64,000 nt of DNA from DATBLQ01 sp036555325 (GTDB taxonomy: Bacteria > Pseudomonadota > Alphaproteobacteria > Rhizobiales > Aestuariivirgaceae): contig DATBLQ010000028.1 of NCBI GenBank assembly GCA_036555325.1, positions 1 through 64,000 of the forward strand, read 5' to 3'. The notes beneath the pieces were generated by a model, which was given only the letters and a program-made list of their open reading frames with translations, was not told the origin of the DNA and ran no database searches. Made by a program: the position numbers and the translations under genes. Shown here one piece after another: positions 24,083 to 32,525 of the stretch; position 1 is the first letter of the stretch, and each line of letters starts with the position of its first letter.

Positions 24083-26197
24083 TTGGGGCGGCTCAAAATA
24101 CTGCGCGCCTACTTACGGGATCTTGCATTGAGCGGGAGTCAGAAACGCAACGCTGAAGCCGGCGCCCGGCTGCTTGACACGGTCGCTCCTCCACGAAGCA
24201 AAGAGGAGCGCGAGTTCATCCTGCATGCGCTGGCATCGGTCGGACAGGCAACATATCATTGGGCGATTGCCAGCGATCAAATCGACTGGAGCGCAAACGC
24301 GACCGATGTGCTCGGAGTTGGCGACGGAAATCTCGTCAAGAGCGGGCGCGGTTATGCGAGCTTGCTCGACCCCGACAATTTCACCAGCCGATATGAAGCA
24401 GTCATGCACAACGCGCTCATCGACGAGGGCGAAGGCGTCGCGTTCCAGATAGAATATTTGCTGAGGCCGCGCGGACGTAGCGACCCATCGGGAATGTGGT
24501 TGGAAGATTCGGGCAGGTGGTTTGCCGGACCCGATGGCCGTCCGCAGGACGTGCTCGGGGTAGTTCGACAGATCAATGACCGGCACCATCATGACCAGCA
24601 GTTGAGATTCCTCGGCAATTGCGATCCGCTGACCGGAATGATGAATCGCGGACGCCTGGCCGAAGCAGTGGGGGAAACGATCGCCGCGGCGCGACGCGAG
24701 GGGCAGGCTTGCGCCTTTCTGATTGCCGCAATCGCAAACCTCGGTGTCGTGAACGATGCGTATGGGTTCGATATCGCCGATGAAGTGATCATCGCAGTGG
24801 GGCGGCGATTGCGGCAAGTGGTCCGCGCGGGCGATGCAATCGGACGCTACTCGGGCGCGAAGTTCGGCATCATCCTTACGAATTGCGATGAACATGATCT
24901 CGAGGTAGCGGCTGAACGCTTTCTCAGCGTAGCGCGCGAAAGCGTGATCGAGACTGAACGGGGGCCGGTGTGGGCCATGCTGTCGGTTGGCGGATTGATC
25001 TTGCCGCGGCATGCGGACACTCCGAATCTGGCGATGGCGAGGGCGGAGGAAGCGCTGTCGGAGGCAAGGAGACTCCCAACCGACGGGTTCGTGGTTTTTC
25101 GGCCGTCGGCGGAAAGAATTTCGGCAAGAAGCCTCAACGCCCAGTGTGCGGCGGAGATCGTTGCAGCGCTGAAGAACGAGCGGTTCGGACTGGCGTTTCA
25201 GCCAATCGTCGATGCACGTAGCGGGGAAACTGCGATGTATGAGGCGCTGTTGCGCATGCAACTGCCGGAAGGACAAAGCATCGCAGCGGTTCATCTGGTC
25301 CCGATCGCGGAGAAGCTAGGATTGATACGGCTGATCGACCGACGGGTGTTAATGCTGGCGGTGGAGCAGTTGAAGCAGTTTCCAGCAGCCCGCCTCACAC
25401 TCAACATTTCCGGAATAACGGCGACAGATCCGAGGTGGTTTGGTCAGCTTACCGCGATCTTGGCCGAACAGGCAGAAATCGTCAGCCGTTTGACAATAGA
25501 GATCACGGAAACGGCCGCGCTGCACGATTTGAATGAGATCATTCGGTTCGTCTCGGCGCTCAGGCAATTGGGGTGTTCGGTGGCGATCGATGATTTTGGC
25601 GCAGGCTATACGTCGTTCAGAAATCTCAAGGTCCTGAACGTAGACATGGTGAAGCTCGACGGGTCGTTCTGCGAGAATCTGTCGACCAACCGGGAGAATC
25701 AATTCTTTGTCCGTTCGCTCATCGATCTGGCGAAGAAGTTCGATCTGCGAACAGTGGCCGAATGGGTACAAACTAAAGAGGACGCGCAGCTGCTCACGAC
25801 CTGGGGAATCGACTATTTGCAAGGAGATATTTTCGGGGAGGCGATGAGCGAACCTCCCTGGTCGGGAGGAGAGGAGCGAGTCCGGGAAAATCCTGCGTAC
25901 AGAGGAGCGGAGACGGAAGAAGGCGGGGCAGCGAGAGAACCGGAGAACAGCCGGCTGCCTGTCGCCGCACCGGTCTCTCGGAGTGCCGAGGTTGCGGGTG
26001 GTGATGCATCGATGCTTGGGACGGATTGGGTCGACGCGCGGAATTGCGTGACTGCCGAGGGCGACAGGGGCACCAGCACGAACGAGGGGTTGCTGGATTT
26101 TTCCAAGTTGCGCACGGCGCTCGATGCGCTCGATGCGCATTTTGGTCCGGCTGACACCAAAAAGGGGAAGGGTGAACCCACAGCGAGTGAGGGTTAA
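24083..26197 (+). CDS. PAS-GGDEF(degenerate)-EAL protein, likely c-di-GMP phosphodiesterase
   Basis: A 704-residue signalling protein starting at TTG. A PAS-like sensor occupies about 45-165. The GGDEF domain (about 175-335) is degenerate: the signature reads SGAKF at 257-261, so cyclase activity is unlikely. The EAL domain (about 350-590) keeps the catalytic set: E387 of EALL, N441, E473/E476 region, D503 and D504, K524, E560 and Q580. It should hydrolyse c-di-GMP, perhaps with the degenerate domain sensing GTP. A Glu/Ala/Ser-rich tail of about 110 residues follows and looks disordered. Its TAA stop overlaps the phaR stop end-to-end in TTAA (26194-26197). Confidence 0.9.
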   Translation: MGRLKILRAYLRDLALSGSQKRNAEAGARLLDTVAPPRSKEEREFILHALASVGQATYHWAIASDQIDWSANATDVLGVGDGNLVKSGRGYASLLDPDNFTSRYEAVMHNALIDEGEGVAFQIEYLLRPRGRSDPSGMWLEDSGRWFAGPDGRPQDVLGVVRQINDRHHHDQQLRFLGNCDPLTGMMNRGRLAEAVGETIAAARREGQACAFLIAAIANLGVVNDAYGFDIADEVIIAVGRRLRQVVRAGDAIGRYSGAKFGIILTNCDEHDLEVAAERFLSVARESVIETERGPVWAMLSVGGLILPRHADTPNLAMARAEEALSEARRLPTDGFVVFRPSAERISARSLNAQCAAEIVAALKNERFGLAFQPIVDARSGETAMYEALLRMQLPEGQSIAAVHLVPIAEKLGLIRLIDRRVLMLAVEQLKQFPAARLTLNISGITATDPRWFGQLTAILAEQAEIVSRLTIEITETAALHDLNEIIRFVSALRQLGCSVAIDDFGAGYTSFRNLKVLNVDMVKLDGSFCENLSTNRENQFFVRSLIDLAKKFDLRTVAEWVQTKEDAQLLTTWGIDYLQGDIFGEAMSEPPWSGGEERVRENPAYRGAETEEGGAAREPENSRLPVAAPVSRSAEVAGGDASMLGTDWVDARNCVTAEGDRGTSTNEGLLDFSKLRTALDALDAHFGPADTKKGKGEPTASEG

Positions 26198-26790
26198 GAG
26201 TTCTTGGTGGTCAATGACTCTAGCCGCCGCTGCATCTCGCGTAGCTGTTCCTGAATATCCTTCAATTCACTTGTCGAGGATGCGGGCTCGCGTGCGGCCG
26301 AGGCAGGCTCAGCGCGCTGGGTTTTTTGCGCGGCGAAAGGATTGAACAACTTCATAGCGTCTTCGAACATCGTCATGTTTTTCTTTACCTGCTCATCCAT
26401 GAGCTTAAAGGGCTCAGGGCTTACGCCGAGGCTGTTCAACAGCTGATCCCGGAAACGCTGCTGCTCACGGGTGAGTTGTTCGAGCGACATTTCAAGGTAA
26501 CTCGGCACCAGAGCCTGCATCTGATCGCCGTAGAACTGGATTAGCTGGCGAAGAAACTTGATGGGCAGCAGATTGTGCCCCTTGTTCTCTTCCTCAAAGA
26601 TAATCTGGGTGAGTACCGAGCGGGTAATGTCCTCTCCCGTCTTGGCATCGTAAACGGTGAATTCCGTCCCCTGCTTGACCATGTTGGCCAAATCCTCCAG
26701 CGTCACATAGGTGCTGCTGGCGGTATTGTAGAGGCGGCGGTTGGCATACTTCTTTATGACAACGGCTTCGCCCGAGGGGTGGTCGTTCAA
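26194..26790 (-). CDS. phaR: Polyhydroxyalkanoate synthesis repressor PhaR
   Basis: A 198-residue regulator from a TTG start at 26790 that is preceded by AGGGAG at good spacing; the frame is open further upstream but that part has no family resemblance. The N-terminal DNA-binding domain begins VVIKKYANRRLYNTASSTYVTLEDLA and is followed by the PHB-accumulation domain (ALVPSYLEMSLEQLTREQQRFRDQ) and a C-terminal coiled coil (KDIQEQLREMQRRLESL). PhaR represses phasin and its own gene and is released by nascent polyhydroxybutyrate. It is divergent from phaA-phaB, with a cluster of TGCA sites between them. Confidence 0.93.
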   Translation of the reverse strand: MNDHPSGEAVVIKKYANRRLYNTASSTYVTLEDLANMVKQGTEFTVYDAKTGEDITRSVLTQIIFEEENKGHNLLPIKFLRQLIQFYGDQMQALVPSYLEMSLEQLTREQQRFRDQLLNSLGVSPEPFKLMDEQVKKNMTMFEDAMKLFNPFAAQKTQRAEPASAAREPASSTSELKDIQEQLREMQRRLESLTTKNS

Positions 26791-26858
26791 TGCGCTACTC
26801 CCTGCTGCCAAGGTTCCGACCCGAAATTGGTAGTCCCGCGGGCTCGGGTTCCCCAGTG

Positions 26859-26994
26859 TGCAATGCAGAATAATTGTCGCGCGGCGTGATGGACAATAGC
26901 AAGCCCAAAATACCACGCAATTTCGGCTACCCTGGGAGTGCATGGGCCATTGCAGTTGGGCTGCTTTCATGTAGAACACTTGCAGCACATTGCA
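26859..26994. promoter_or_regulatory. TGCA-site cluster in the phaR/phaA intergenic region, candidate PhaR operators
   Basis: TGCA occurs six times in 136 bp: at 26859, 26864, 26939, 26951, 26981 and 26991, three of them as TTGCA and two as TGCAA. A promoter-like pair TTGCAG (26950-26955), 16 bp, TAGAAC (26972-26977) for phaA lies among them, so binding would overlap transcription initiation. PhaR proteins are known to bind TGC/GCA-type repeats; assignment here is inferred. Confidence 0.45.
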
Positions 26995-27019
26995 ACGCAG
27001 CATCACTCAGGAGTGTCAA

Positions 27020-28207
27020 ATGGCGGCAGCCGATCACACCGTGGTTATTGTCGCGGGCGCCCGAACGCCCGTCGGTTCGTTCAATGGGGCGCTCTCTTCG
27101 GTACCGGCCTCCTATCTCGGAACGGCGGCGCTCAAGGCAGCCATCGAACGGGCAAAAGTGGAACCGCAACAGGTCGATGAAGTCATACTCGGCCAAATTC
27201 TTACTGCCGGACAGGGACAAAATCCGGCGCGCCAGGCCTCAGTGAACGCTGGGATACCCGTTGAAACTCCTGCCTGGGGCGTCAATCAGCTGTGCGGCTC
27301 AGGGCTGAGGGCGGTGGCGCTAGGCGTGCAGCAGATAACCAGCGGAGATGCACAAATCGTTGCTGCCGGAGGGCAGGAGTCGATGAGCATGGCGCCGCAT
27401 TGCCAACATCTGCGTAACGGCGTGAAAATGGGCGACGTTCAGCTGATCGATACGATGATCAAGGACGGACTGTGGGACGCGTTCAACGGCTATCACATGG
27501 GCGCCACGGCAGAAAACGTGGCACGGCAGTGGCAGATCACGCGGCAGGCGCAGGACGAATTCGCCGTGGCTTCGCAGAACAAGGCGGAAGCGGCGCAAAA
27601 GGCCGGTAAGTTCAAGGAGGAAATTACACCGGTGAGGATCGCGACGCGCAAAGGCGATATCGTTGTCGACCAGGACGAGTATATCCGGGCCGGTGCGACT
27701 CTTGAGCAAGTGGCGAAGCTCAAGCCAGCGTTTGCCAAGGATGGCACTGTAACAGCCGGCAATGCGTCGGGCATCAACGACGGCGCGGCGGCGGTGATCC
27801 TGATGAGCGCGCAGGCTGCGGAGAAGCGCGGCCTTGAACCTCTGGCGCGCATCGTTTCCTGGGCGCATGCGGGGGTTGATCCGTCGATCATGGGAACGGG
27901 TCCCATCCCGGCATCGAGAGCGGCGCTAAAGAAAGCCCGGTGGAAGGTCGAAGACCTCGATCTTATTGAAGCGAACGAGGCCTTCGCAGCTCAGGCGTGC
28001 GCGGTCAACAAGGATATGGGATGGGACGCGCAAAACGTGAACGTGAACGGCGGAGCAATCGCGCTCGGACACCCGATCGGTGCATCGGGAGCGCGGGTGC
28101 TCGTCACTCTCCTCTACGAGATGAAAAGGCGCAAGGCCAAGAAAGGGCTCTCCACATTGTGTATCGGCGGCGGCATGGGTATCGCGATGTGCGTTACTAG
28201 AGACTAG
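27020..28207 (+). CDS. phaA: Acetyl-CoA acetyltransferase (beta-ketothiolase)
   Basis: A 395-residue thiolase that condenses two acetyl-CoA to acetoacetyl-CoA, the first step of polyhydroxybutyrate synthesis. The acyl-enzyme cysteine is C92 in NQLCGSGLRA, H351 lies in ALGHPIGASGAR, and C381 in LCIGGGMGIA activates the second substrate. AGGAG at 27009-27013, 6 bp before the ATG at 27020, fixes the start. phaB follows after 16 bp, forming a phaAB unit. The polymerase gene phaC is not in the window. Confidence 0.96.
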   Translation: MAAADHTVVIVAGARTPVGSFNGALSSVPASYLGTAALKAAIERAKVEPQQVDEVILGQILTAGQGQNPARQASVNAGIPVETPAWGVNQLCGSGLRAVALGVQQITSGDAQIVAAGGQESMSMAPHCQHLRNGVKMGDVQLIDTMIKDGLWDAFNGYHMGATAENVARQWQITRQAQDEFAVASQNKAEAAQKAGKFKEEITPVRIATRKGDIVVDQDEYIRAGATLEQVAKLKPAFAKDGTVTAGNASGINDGAAAVILMSAQAAEKRGLEPLARIVSWAHAGVDPSIMGTGPIPASRAALKKARWKVEDLDLIEANEAFAAQACAVNKDMGWDAQNVNVNGGAIALGHPIGASGARVLVTLLYEMKRRKAKKGLSTLCIGGGMGIAMCVTRD

Positions 28208-28223
28208 ACCGAGGAAAGCAAGG

Positions 28224-28949
28224 ATGGCGCGAGTGGCTGTTGTCACGGGCGGCACGCGAGGAATCGGTGCGGCCATTTCCAAAGCACTCAACGATGCCGG
28301 CTACAAGGTGGCGGCGAACTACGCCGCCAATGATGCGGCAGCAAACAGGTTCCAAACCGAAACGGGGGTTCGGATCTACAAATGGGATGTCAGCAATTTT
28401 GAATCGTGTGCAAAGGGCATAAAGACGGTTGAGACGGACCTTGGGCCGGTCGATGTCCTCGTCAACAATGCCGGCATCACGCGCGATACAATGTTCCACA
28501 AGATGACGCCCGAGCAATGGACGGCGGTCATCGATACGAATTTAGGTTCGCTGTTCAACATGTGCCGGCAGGTAATCGAGGGAATGCGCGAACGCAATTT
28601 CGGCCGCATCATCAACATTTCCTCGATCAACGGCCAGAAAGGCCAGATGGGGCAGGTGAATTATTCAGCCTCGAAAGCGGGCGAGCTCGGATTCACCAAG
28701 GCTCTGGCGCAGGAAACGGCGCGCAAGGGGATAACCGTCAATGCCATATGCCCTGGCTACATCGCGACGGAGATGGTTATGGCCGTTCCCAAAGAGGTGC
28801 TGGAAAAGACCATCATTCCGCAGATTCCGACGGGGCGGTTGGGACAGCCCGAGGAAATCGCCCGATGCGTCGTGTTCCTTGCCGATGACGCGGCGGGTTA
28901 CATGACAGGTAGCACGATCGCTGCCAATGGCGGGCAGTACATGATCTAG
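28224..28949 (+). CDS. phaB: Acetoacetyl-CoA reductase
   Basis: A 241-residue short-chain dehydrogenase that reduces acetoacetyl-CoA to (R)-3-hydroxybutyryl-CoA with NADPH for polyhydroxybutyrate. The coenzyme motif TGGTRGIG is at 8-15, NNAG near 82-85, and the catalytic residues are S134, Y147 and K151 (NYSASK). The end reads FLADDAAGYMTGSTIAANGGQYM, typical of PhaB. GAGGAAAG precedes the ATG. It is the second gene of the phaAB pair and converges on gloB, with only 13 bp between the stops. Confidence 0.95.
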   Translation: MARVAVVTGGTRGIGAAISKALNDAGYKVAANYAANDAAANRFQTETGVRIYKWDVSNFESCAKGIKTVETDLGPVDVLVNNAGITRDTMFHKMTPEQWTAVIDTNLGSLFNMCRQVIEGMRERNFGRIINISSINGQKGQMGQVNYSASKAGELGFTKALAQETARKGITVNAICPGYIATEMVMAVPKEVLEKTIIPQIPTGRLGQPEEIARCVVFLADDAAGYMTGSTIAANGGQYMI

Positions 28950-28962
28950 ATTCCCTGCAGGT

Positions 28963-29733
28963 TCAGGCGCGGTTCTTGCGTTCCCGCAGCTCAGCAAAAA
29001 CCTTTGAGTTGCTGGCCTCCGGCATCCCCAGAATGCGTCTGATCTCCGGACTTTCGGGTCGCAAAAACGGATTTGCTGCGCGCTCTGCACCAATCGTGCT
29101 GGGAAGGGTGGGAAGAGATCTGTCACGCAAGTCCGCCACCTCATCGGCGCGCCGGCGGAGGTCGCGGTTTCCCGGCTCGACGGTCAGGGCGAAACGGGCA
29201 TTGGCCAGGGTGTATTCATGACCGCAATAAACGGCGGTCTCGGGCGGTAGGCGACGCAAAGTGTCAAGCGAATCCCACATCTCCTCCATCGTGCCTTCAA
29301 TGACGCGGCCGCAGCCGAGCGAGAAGAGGACATCGCCAACAAATACAAGCCTGTCCGCAGGCAGATGGTAGACGATGTGTCCCTTGGTATGGCCGGGTGC
29401 CAGAATAACTTCAACCCGATGACCGGCGAACTCGAACCGATCGCCCCCCGAAAACGCGCGATCCAGGCCGGGTATCGGCCTTGTATCGGCACCCGGACCA
29501 TGGACGCTGGCACGGAAGGTTTGCTTCAGCTCAAGAACCCCATCGGTGTGATCGGAATGGTGATGGGTAACAAGGATGTGGCTTAGAACCCAACCGCGTT
29601 CGGCAAGCGCGCTTTGGATGACCTTCGCATCGGCTGCGTCAACGGTGGCTGTCAGGCCGGTCTCCCCATCATGAAGCAAAACGCCATAGTTGTCGGAAAG
29701 AATAGGAAACTGGAAAACTTGCAGAGAGGACAT
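28963..29733 (-). CDS. gloB: Hydroxyacylglutathione hydrolase (glyoxalase II)
   Basis: A 256-residue metallo-beta-lactamase-fold enzyme that hydrolyses S-lactoylglutathione to D-lactate and glutathione, the last step of methylglyoxal detoxification. The metal-binding motif THHHSDH is at residues 56-62, and APGHTKGHIVYH, FVGDVLFSLGCGR and YCGHEYTLANARFA are typical. The start at 29733 is set by GGAGG 5 bp upstream; the open frame runs further upstream without family sequence. It is divergent from the methyltransferase gene and convergent with phaB. Confidence 0.95.
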   Translation of the reverse strand: MSSLQVFQFPILSDNYGVLLHDGETGLTATVDAADAKVIQSALAERGWVLSHILVTHHHSDHTDGVLELKQTFRASVHGPGADTRPIPGLDRAFSGGDRFEFAGHRVEVILAPGHTKGHIVYHLPADRLVFVGDVLFSLGCGRVIEGTMEEMWDSLDTLRRLPPETAVYCGHEYTLANARFALTVEPGNRDLRRRADEVADLRDRSLPTLPSTIGAERAANPFLRPESPEIRRILGMPEASNSKVFAELRERKNRA

Positions 29734-29807
29734 GGATACCTCCTTAACCCTATTTGTAGGTGCGGTGAGGGTCCCTGGTCCAGCATTCCATGCTAGGGTC
29801 GCTTGCC

Positions 29808-30551
29808 ATGGACGTCGTCGACCTGAGAGAGTTCTATGCAAGCCCGCTGGGACAAGCTTCGCGGCGGTTGATTGCGCGTCGGATTCGCAGCCGATGGAGC
29901 GATTTGAACGGTGCAACGATATTGGGGCTCGGATACGCAACTCCCTATCTCGACATGTTCCGCCAAGAGGCACGGGCTGTTGTGGGCTTCATGCCAGCGG
30001 AGCAGGGCGTCGTCCATTGGCCGAGCGAGGGACCAAGCGCCACGGCATTGGTGGACGAAGTGGAATTGCCGATTCTCAATAGTTCGGTCGATTTCACACT
30101 GGTCGTGCACGGGCTTGAACTCACCGATCACTTGTTCGACATGCTCAGGGAAATCTGGCGAGTTCTTGCACCGCAGGGACGAGCGTTGTTCGTCGTGCCG
30201 AACCGGCAAGGGGTGTGGGCCCGCTTTGATTCAACTCCTTTTGGACACGGCCGCCCGTTCTCGCAGCTGCAGCTCACCCAGATGCTTAGGGAGGCGGAAT
30301 TCTCACCACTCGGATGGTCGCATGCGCTGTTCGTACCGCCGCTTCAGCGGAGTTATGTCGTGCGCTCGGCGCCTGCGTGGGAGCGTCTCGGCATATGGCT
30401 TTCGAGGGGGTTTTCCGGGGTTATCCTGGTCGAGGCAATGAAGCAGGTCTATGCCATTTCATCCGGAAAGCGGGTGAAGAAGCTCGTGCCGAGCCTCAAG
30501 CCGGCATTGGGGGTTCGGCCTATCCTGCAGCCCCGAATCGAACATGCTTAG
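29808..30551 (+). CDS. SAM-dependent methyltransferase, substrate unknown
   Basis: A 247-residue class I methyltransferase of the Methyltransf_11 type. The cofactor region is weakly conserved (ATILGLGYATPYLDMF, about 33-48), followed by the acidic VDEVELPILNSSVDFTLVVHGLELTDH and the LREIWRVLAPQGRALFVVPNR segment. This divergent pattern occurs in a family found next to gloB in many alphaproteobacteria. The ATG at 29808 is preferred for its AGGG; an in-frame ATG at 29790 is also possible. The substrate is unknown. Confidence 0.8.
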   Translation: MDVVDLREFYASPLGQASRRLIARRIRSRWSDLNGATILGLGYATPYLDMFRQEARAVVGFMPAEQGVVHWPSEGPSATALVDEVELPILNSSVDFTLVVHGLELTDHLFDMLREIWRVLAPQGRALFVVPNRQGVWARFDSTPFGHGRPFSQLQLTQMLREAEFSPLGWSHALFVPPLQRSYVVRSAPAWERLGIWLSRGFSGVILVEAMKQVYAISSGKRVKKLVPSLKPALGVRPILQPRIEHA

Positions 30552-30639
30552 CGTTTTCTTTGCTTTTCGGCGGCCTCATCCCTATGAATAGCCGCCCAAG
30601 CCGGAGTACCGAGGTCCCACCGGACAAAATTTAGCACGT

Positions 30640-31413
30640 ATGGAAAATCGCCTAGCTCCTTTCACCCTTGAACATATCCGGCACGAAATCGACGAGATCG
30701 ATCGCGCGATGCTCGAGTTATTGGAGCGTCGGTTCCAAGCCATCGAAGAGATAAAGAAGATAAAAGGACACGATGCCGCAAGAGCGGCCTCGCCGATGCG
30801 CCCGGCGCGGGAGGCGGAGATCCTGAAGCGCCTACACCGGCTCAGACAAGCTCAGCTGCCGGTTGATCTCATGGTGCGGCTTTGGCGATGCATCATCGCG
30901 GAGGCTACGCAGGCACAGGCGCTCGTAAGAGTACATGTCGAGGATGAGCTGATGGTGAATCCATATCTGCGTGACATGGTGCGCGACCATTACCCGGGCC
31001 TGCCAATGGCGGCACAACGCGACGCAAGCAGACTCGTCGAGGAACTGGCCAAGAACGGAGCGGACGTCGGCGTGGTGCCAATCAACTCGGACTGGGTCGA
31101 ACCGCTCGTGAAAAAGGGAGTCAAGGTGATCGGCATGCTGCCGTTCATCGCACCACGCAATTTGCCGCCGCAAATCCTGATACTGGGGCATGCGAAAGCG
31201 GAAACCACGGGAGATGATGAAACGCTTTTGATATGCGGTGGAGAAGGACGACCGAGCAAATATTTGTGGGAGGTGAAAGCAGGCAACTACAGTTGTGTGT
31301 CGATTGAAGGGTTCCTGTATGAGAAAAGCGAACAGGCAGTGCTGCTCGAACGTGTGATGCCAGGCATGAAGATTGTCGGACACTGTCCAGGCCCGATCGA
31401 GGCAACGGTATGA
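30640..31413 (+). CDS. Chorismate mutase (AroQ type) with divergent C-terminal domain
   Basis: A 257-residue protein. Residues about 9-95 form an AroQ chorismate mutase helix bundle (RHEIDEIDRAMLELLERRF, KIKG, PMRPAREAEILKRL), converting chorismate to prephenate. The remaining 160 residues occupy the place of prephenate dehydratase in fused P-proteins, but the TRF active-site motif and the ESRP motif of the ACT domain are absent, so dehydratase activity is unlikely. The stop overlaps the hisC start (ATGA), and tyrA follows, so the three genes supply tyrosine and transaminate aromatic or histidinol intermediates. Confidence 0.85.
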   Translation: MENRLAPFTLEHIRHEIDEIDRAMLELLERRFQAIEEIKKIKGHDAARAASPMRPAREAEILKRLHRLRQAQLPVDLMVRLWRCIIAEATQAQALVRVHVEDELMVNPYLRDMVRDHYPGLPMAAQRDASRLVEELAKNGADVGVVPINSDWVEPLVKKGVKVIGMLPFIAPRNLPPQILILGHAKAETTGDDETLLICGGEGRPSKYLWEVKAGNYSCVSIEGFLYEKSEQAVLLERVMPGMKIVGHCPGPIEATV

Positions 31414-32525
31414 ACGACACGTCACGACCGATGCCGGTGCCACGCCCCGGCGTCCTGGAGATTGAGGCCTATTCGCCAGGCAAGAGCGTTGCTCCGGGAG
31501 CTGTGAAAACCTACAAGCTCTCCTCCAACGAGTCGCCTTTAGGTCCCAGCCCCAAAGCAATGGCGGCACTGAAGCTTGCGGAACTCGAGCTTGAACGATA
31601 TCCCGACGGTGCGGCAACAGCGCTGCGACAGTCACTGGCCGAGCGATACGGCCTAAACGCCGAAAACATAGTGTGCGGTGCAGGGTCGGATGAACTGCTG
31701 GCGCTGCTCGCGCAGGGCTATCTTAAGGATGGAGACGAAGCCATTTACTCCGCACACGGATTTCTCGTTTATCCGATCGTCATCCGAGCGAATGGGGCAA
31801 AGGGTGTGGTGGCGCCCGAAAGAGATTTGACGGCCAGTGTGGACGAAATCCTGATGCGGGTGAACGGCAGAACTAGAATGGTGTTCCTGGCCAATCCCAA
31901 CAACCCCACCGGAACCTATTTGCCGTTCGACGAGGTGCGCCGGCTGCAGGCCGGGCTGCCCAGGGATATCCTGTTGGTTCTCGATGCGGCCTATGCGGAA
32001 TACGTTCACCAAAACGACTATGAGGCGGGAATAGAGCTTGTCGCGACGTTCGATAATGTGGTTATGCTGAGAACATTCTCAAAGATCTACGGTCTTGCCG
32101 GTTTGCGAATCGGATGGGGGTACTGCCCGCCGCATGTGGCGGACGTGCTCAACCGCATACGTGGGGCGTTCAACATCAATGCGGTAGCGCTTGCCGCCGC
32201 GGTGGCGGCACTGGGAGACACGGCGCATGTGGAGCGGGCGATCGAGCACAACAATCGCTGGATGGCATGGCTGCGGAGCGAAATTCAACAAATCGGTTTG
32301 CGCGCAACTCCGAGCGTGGGGAATTTCCTACTCATACATTTCCCACCGGGAATGGCGCCAAAGGCCGACAGCTTCCTTATGTCCCGCGGGCTCGTACTGC
32401 GGCGAATGGAAGTCTATGGCCTGGCAAATGCGCTGCGAATGAGCGTGGGCAGCGAAGATGCTAATAGGGCCTGCATTGCAGCGCTCAAGGATTTCACCAA
32501 GACAGCGGTCGGTGCACATGGCTGA
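31410..32525 (+). CDS. hisC: Histidinol-phosphate aminotransferase family (HisC), likely also aromatic
   Basis: A 371-residue fold-type I PLP aminotransferase. The PLP lysine is K225 in RTFSKIYGLAGLRIGW, with NPNNPTGTYLP and LDAAYAEYV before it. HisC acts on histidinol phosphate, but copies lying between chorismate mutase and tyrA often also transaminate prephenate or phenylpyruvate. That location here (4-bp overlap upstream, 8-bp overlap with tyrA) favours a role in aromatic synthesis, alone or in addition. Confidence 0.9.
   Translation: MNDTSRPMPVPRPGVLEIEAYSPGKSVAPGAVKTYKLSSNESPLGPSPKAMAALKLAELELERYPDGAATALRQSLAERYGLNAENIVCGAGSDELLALLAQGYLKDGDEAIYSAHGFLVYPIVIRANGAKGVVAPERDLTASVDEILMRVNGRTRMVFLANPNNPTGTYLPFDEVRRLQAGLPRDILLVLDAAYAEYVHQNDYEAGIELVATFDNVVMLRTFSKIYGLAGLRIGWGYCPPHVADVLNRIRGAFNINAVALAAAVAALGDTAHVERAIEHNNRWMAWLRSEIQQIGLRATPSVGNFLLIHFPPGMAPKADSFLMSRGLVLRRMEVYGLANALRMSVGSEDANRACIAALKDFTKTAVGAHG

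Noticed and set aside
30832..31413. Prephenate dehydratase (P-protein) assignment for the chorismate mutase fusion
   Set aside because: The TRF active-site motif and ACT-domain ESRP motif are missing from the C-terminal part.
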